This document shows, in pieces, positions 13,981 to 14,635 of a stretch of 14,635 nt of DNA (its first letter is position 1; each line of letters starts with the position of its first letter). This DNA comes from Bacillota bacterium (GTDB lineage: Bacteria; Bacillota; Clostridia; Lachnospirales; Lachnospiraceae), in contig JAFACO010000406.1 in assembly GCA_023425485.1 (NCBI GenBank), positions 1-14,635 of the forward strand. Direction: 5' to 3'. A model generated the notes under the pieces. That model searched no databases and was not told the origin of the DNA. It was given only the letters and a program-made list of their open reading frames with translations. A program made the translations under genes and the position numbers.

Positions 13981-14635
13981 TTATTTTTGACAATTTGGAC
14001 AATAATAAATTGTTCCCCCTAGAAAATTATCCTTGATAATATCTCCACCGCAATATGAACATGGTTTCTTATAGCTTACCTTACTTAACAAAGTCCTATA
14101 CCCACCAGGATTACCATAAATATCTGTTTCAATATCTCTGCCACCTTGTTCCATCATAGCAAGGACTGTCTCTTTTAAAGCTTGAAATAAGAATTTTAAT
14201 TCATTCTGGGTTAGTATACCAATTGCATGTTTTGGATGTAGTCCTGCCTTTAACATAACATCCTGTGCGGTGCCATTCCCAAGTCCAGGGATTCTCTGCT
14301 GCGTCGCTAGAAATTCCTTGATAGAAGCTTTTGGCTTGTTCATTTCTTGAATTAACTCTTTAAAATACTCAAAGTCAAACTCCTCAGACAATAACGCTGG
14401 CTTACTTCTGGCTATTGCATCATAAATGTTATCCAACCGTCCTTGATACCCATAGATGCCACCATACATTTGAATCGTACAGACCAGATATGTATCATCA
14501 CTAAATTCAATAAATAGTTGATGCTTCTTAGGAACTTTAGCAATCTCTGTGTAATACTTTATGTTTATTCCCTCACAAAACATAAATTCATGGTTGTCGC
14601 TGACTTTAAGATATACTTCACCTCCACAGGAATAT
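13981..14635 (-). CDS. Fpg/Nei-type DNA glycosylase (5' end outside window)
   Basis: This is the C-terminal three quarters of a formamidopyrimidine/endonuclease VIII-type base-excision DNA glycosylase. An ATG lies at 14583, but the frame stays open to base 14635 with family-like residues (GGEVYLKVSDNHEF), so the gene starts beyond the window. The catalytic N-terminal Pro-Glu is therefore not visible. Counting from the ATG at 14583, the H2TH DNA-binding domain is about 88-117 with IPGLGNG (98-104). The zinc finger has C175, C178, C195 and C198 (CSYC and CPNC). In the zinc-finger hairpin the usual Arg is replaced by GGTIYYCPNC, as in a clostridial subgroup of Nei-like proteins. A long hairpin follows the stop, so it probably ends its own transcript. 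It repairs oxidised bases; exact lesion preference is unknown. Confidence 0.9.
   Translation of the reverse strand, partial: YSCGGEVYLKVSDNHEFMFCEGINIKYYTEIAKVPKKHQLFIEFSDDTYLVCTIQMYGGIYGYQGRLDNIYDAIARSKPALLSEEFDFEYFKELIQEMNKPKASIKEFLATQQRIPGLGNGTAQDVMLKAGLHPKHAIGILTQNELKFLFQALKETVLAMMEQGGRDIETDIYGNPGGYRTLLSKVSYKKPCSYCGGDIIKDNFLGGTIYYCPNCQK

Noticed and set aside
13871..14039. The 13-mer TTATCAAGGATAA (13871-13883) and its reverse complement inside the glycosylase gene (14027-14039)
   Set aside because: One copy is within coding sequence of the zinc-finger region, the sequence is near-palindromic and AT-rich, and no third copy was seen, so chance is the best explanation.

Overview
The window looks like chromosomal DNA of a low-GC, spore-forming, strictly anaerobic Firmicute of the Clostridia, most likely Lachnospiraceae-like. 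The reasons are AT-rich intergenic DNA, strong Shine-Dalgarno sequences (GGAGG, AAGGAG), TTG and GTG starts, a CotF-like spore coat protein, a DUF3784 membrane protein and the [FeFe]-hydrogenase maturases HydE and HydG. This placement is inferred from gene content; there is no rRNA marker.

Layout. At the left edge a MutS2-like ATPase (+, 5' end outside the window) converges on a diguanylate cyclase (-), with a bidirectional hairpin terminator between them. A CotF-like coat protein (+, 2937-3428) follows and converges through a second terminator on a minus-strand block. In transcription order that block is hydE (7127-6057), hydG (6042-4624) and an APH-fold kinase (4510-3533). A leader of about 260 nt precedes hydE, with a near-consensus promoter, several hairpins and an intrinsic terminator just before the gene. 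It is the best candidate here for an undescribed regulatory RNA.

From 7533 to 9476 lies a minus-strand group: a PNPOx-like flavoprotein, a GNAT acetyltransferase with a TTG start, a second GNAT enzyme and a small DUF3784 membrane protein. After another strong terminator (9637-9662), all remaining genes are on the minus strand. Read from the right edge they are a Fpg/Nei-type DNA glycosylase (partial), an unrecognised soluble protein, a HAD phosphatase, a second APH-fold kinase, and three single-pass membrane proteins of unknown function. One of those three carries an excisionase-like helix-turn-helix segment.

How the genes work together. HydE and HydG act in one pathway, assembly of the [FeFe]-hydrogenase H-cluster; the third maturase, HydF, is not in the window. 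The kinases, acetyltransferases, HAD enzyme and PNPOx protein are family-level calls for small-molecule or stress enzymes with unknown substrates. Nothing in the window shows a phage, plasmid, insertion sequence, CRISPR array, tRNA or rRNA. The region reads as ordinary chromosome with a few unexplained modules.
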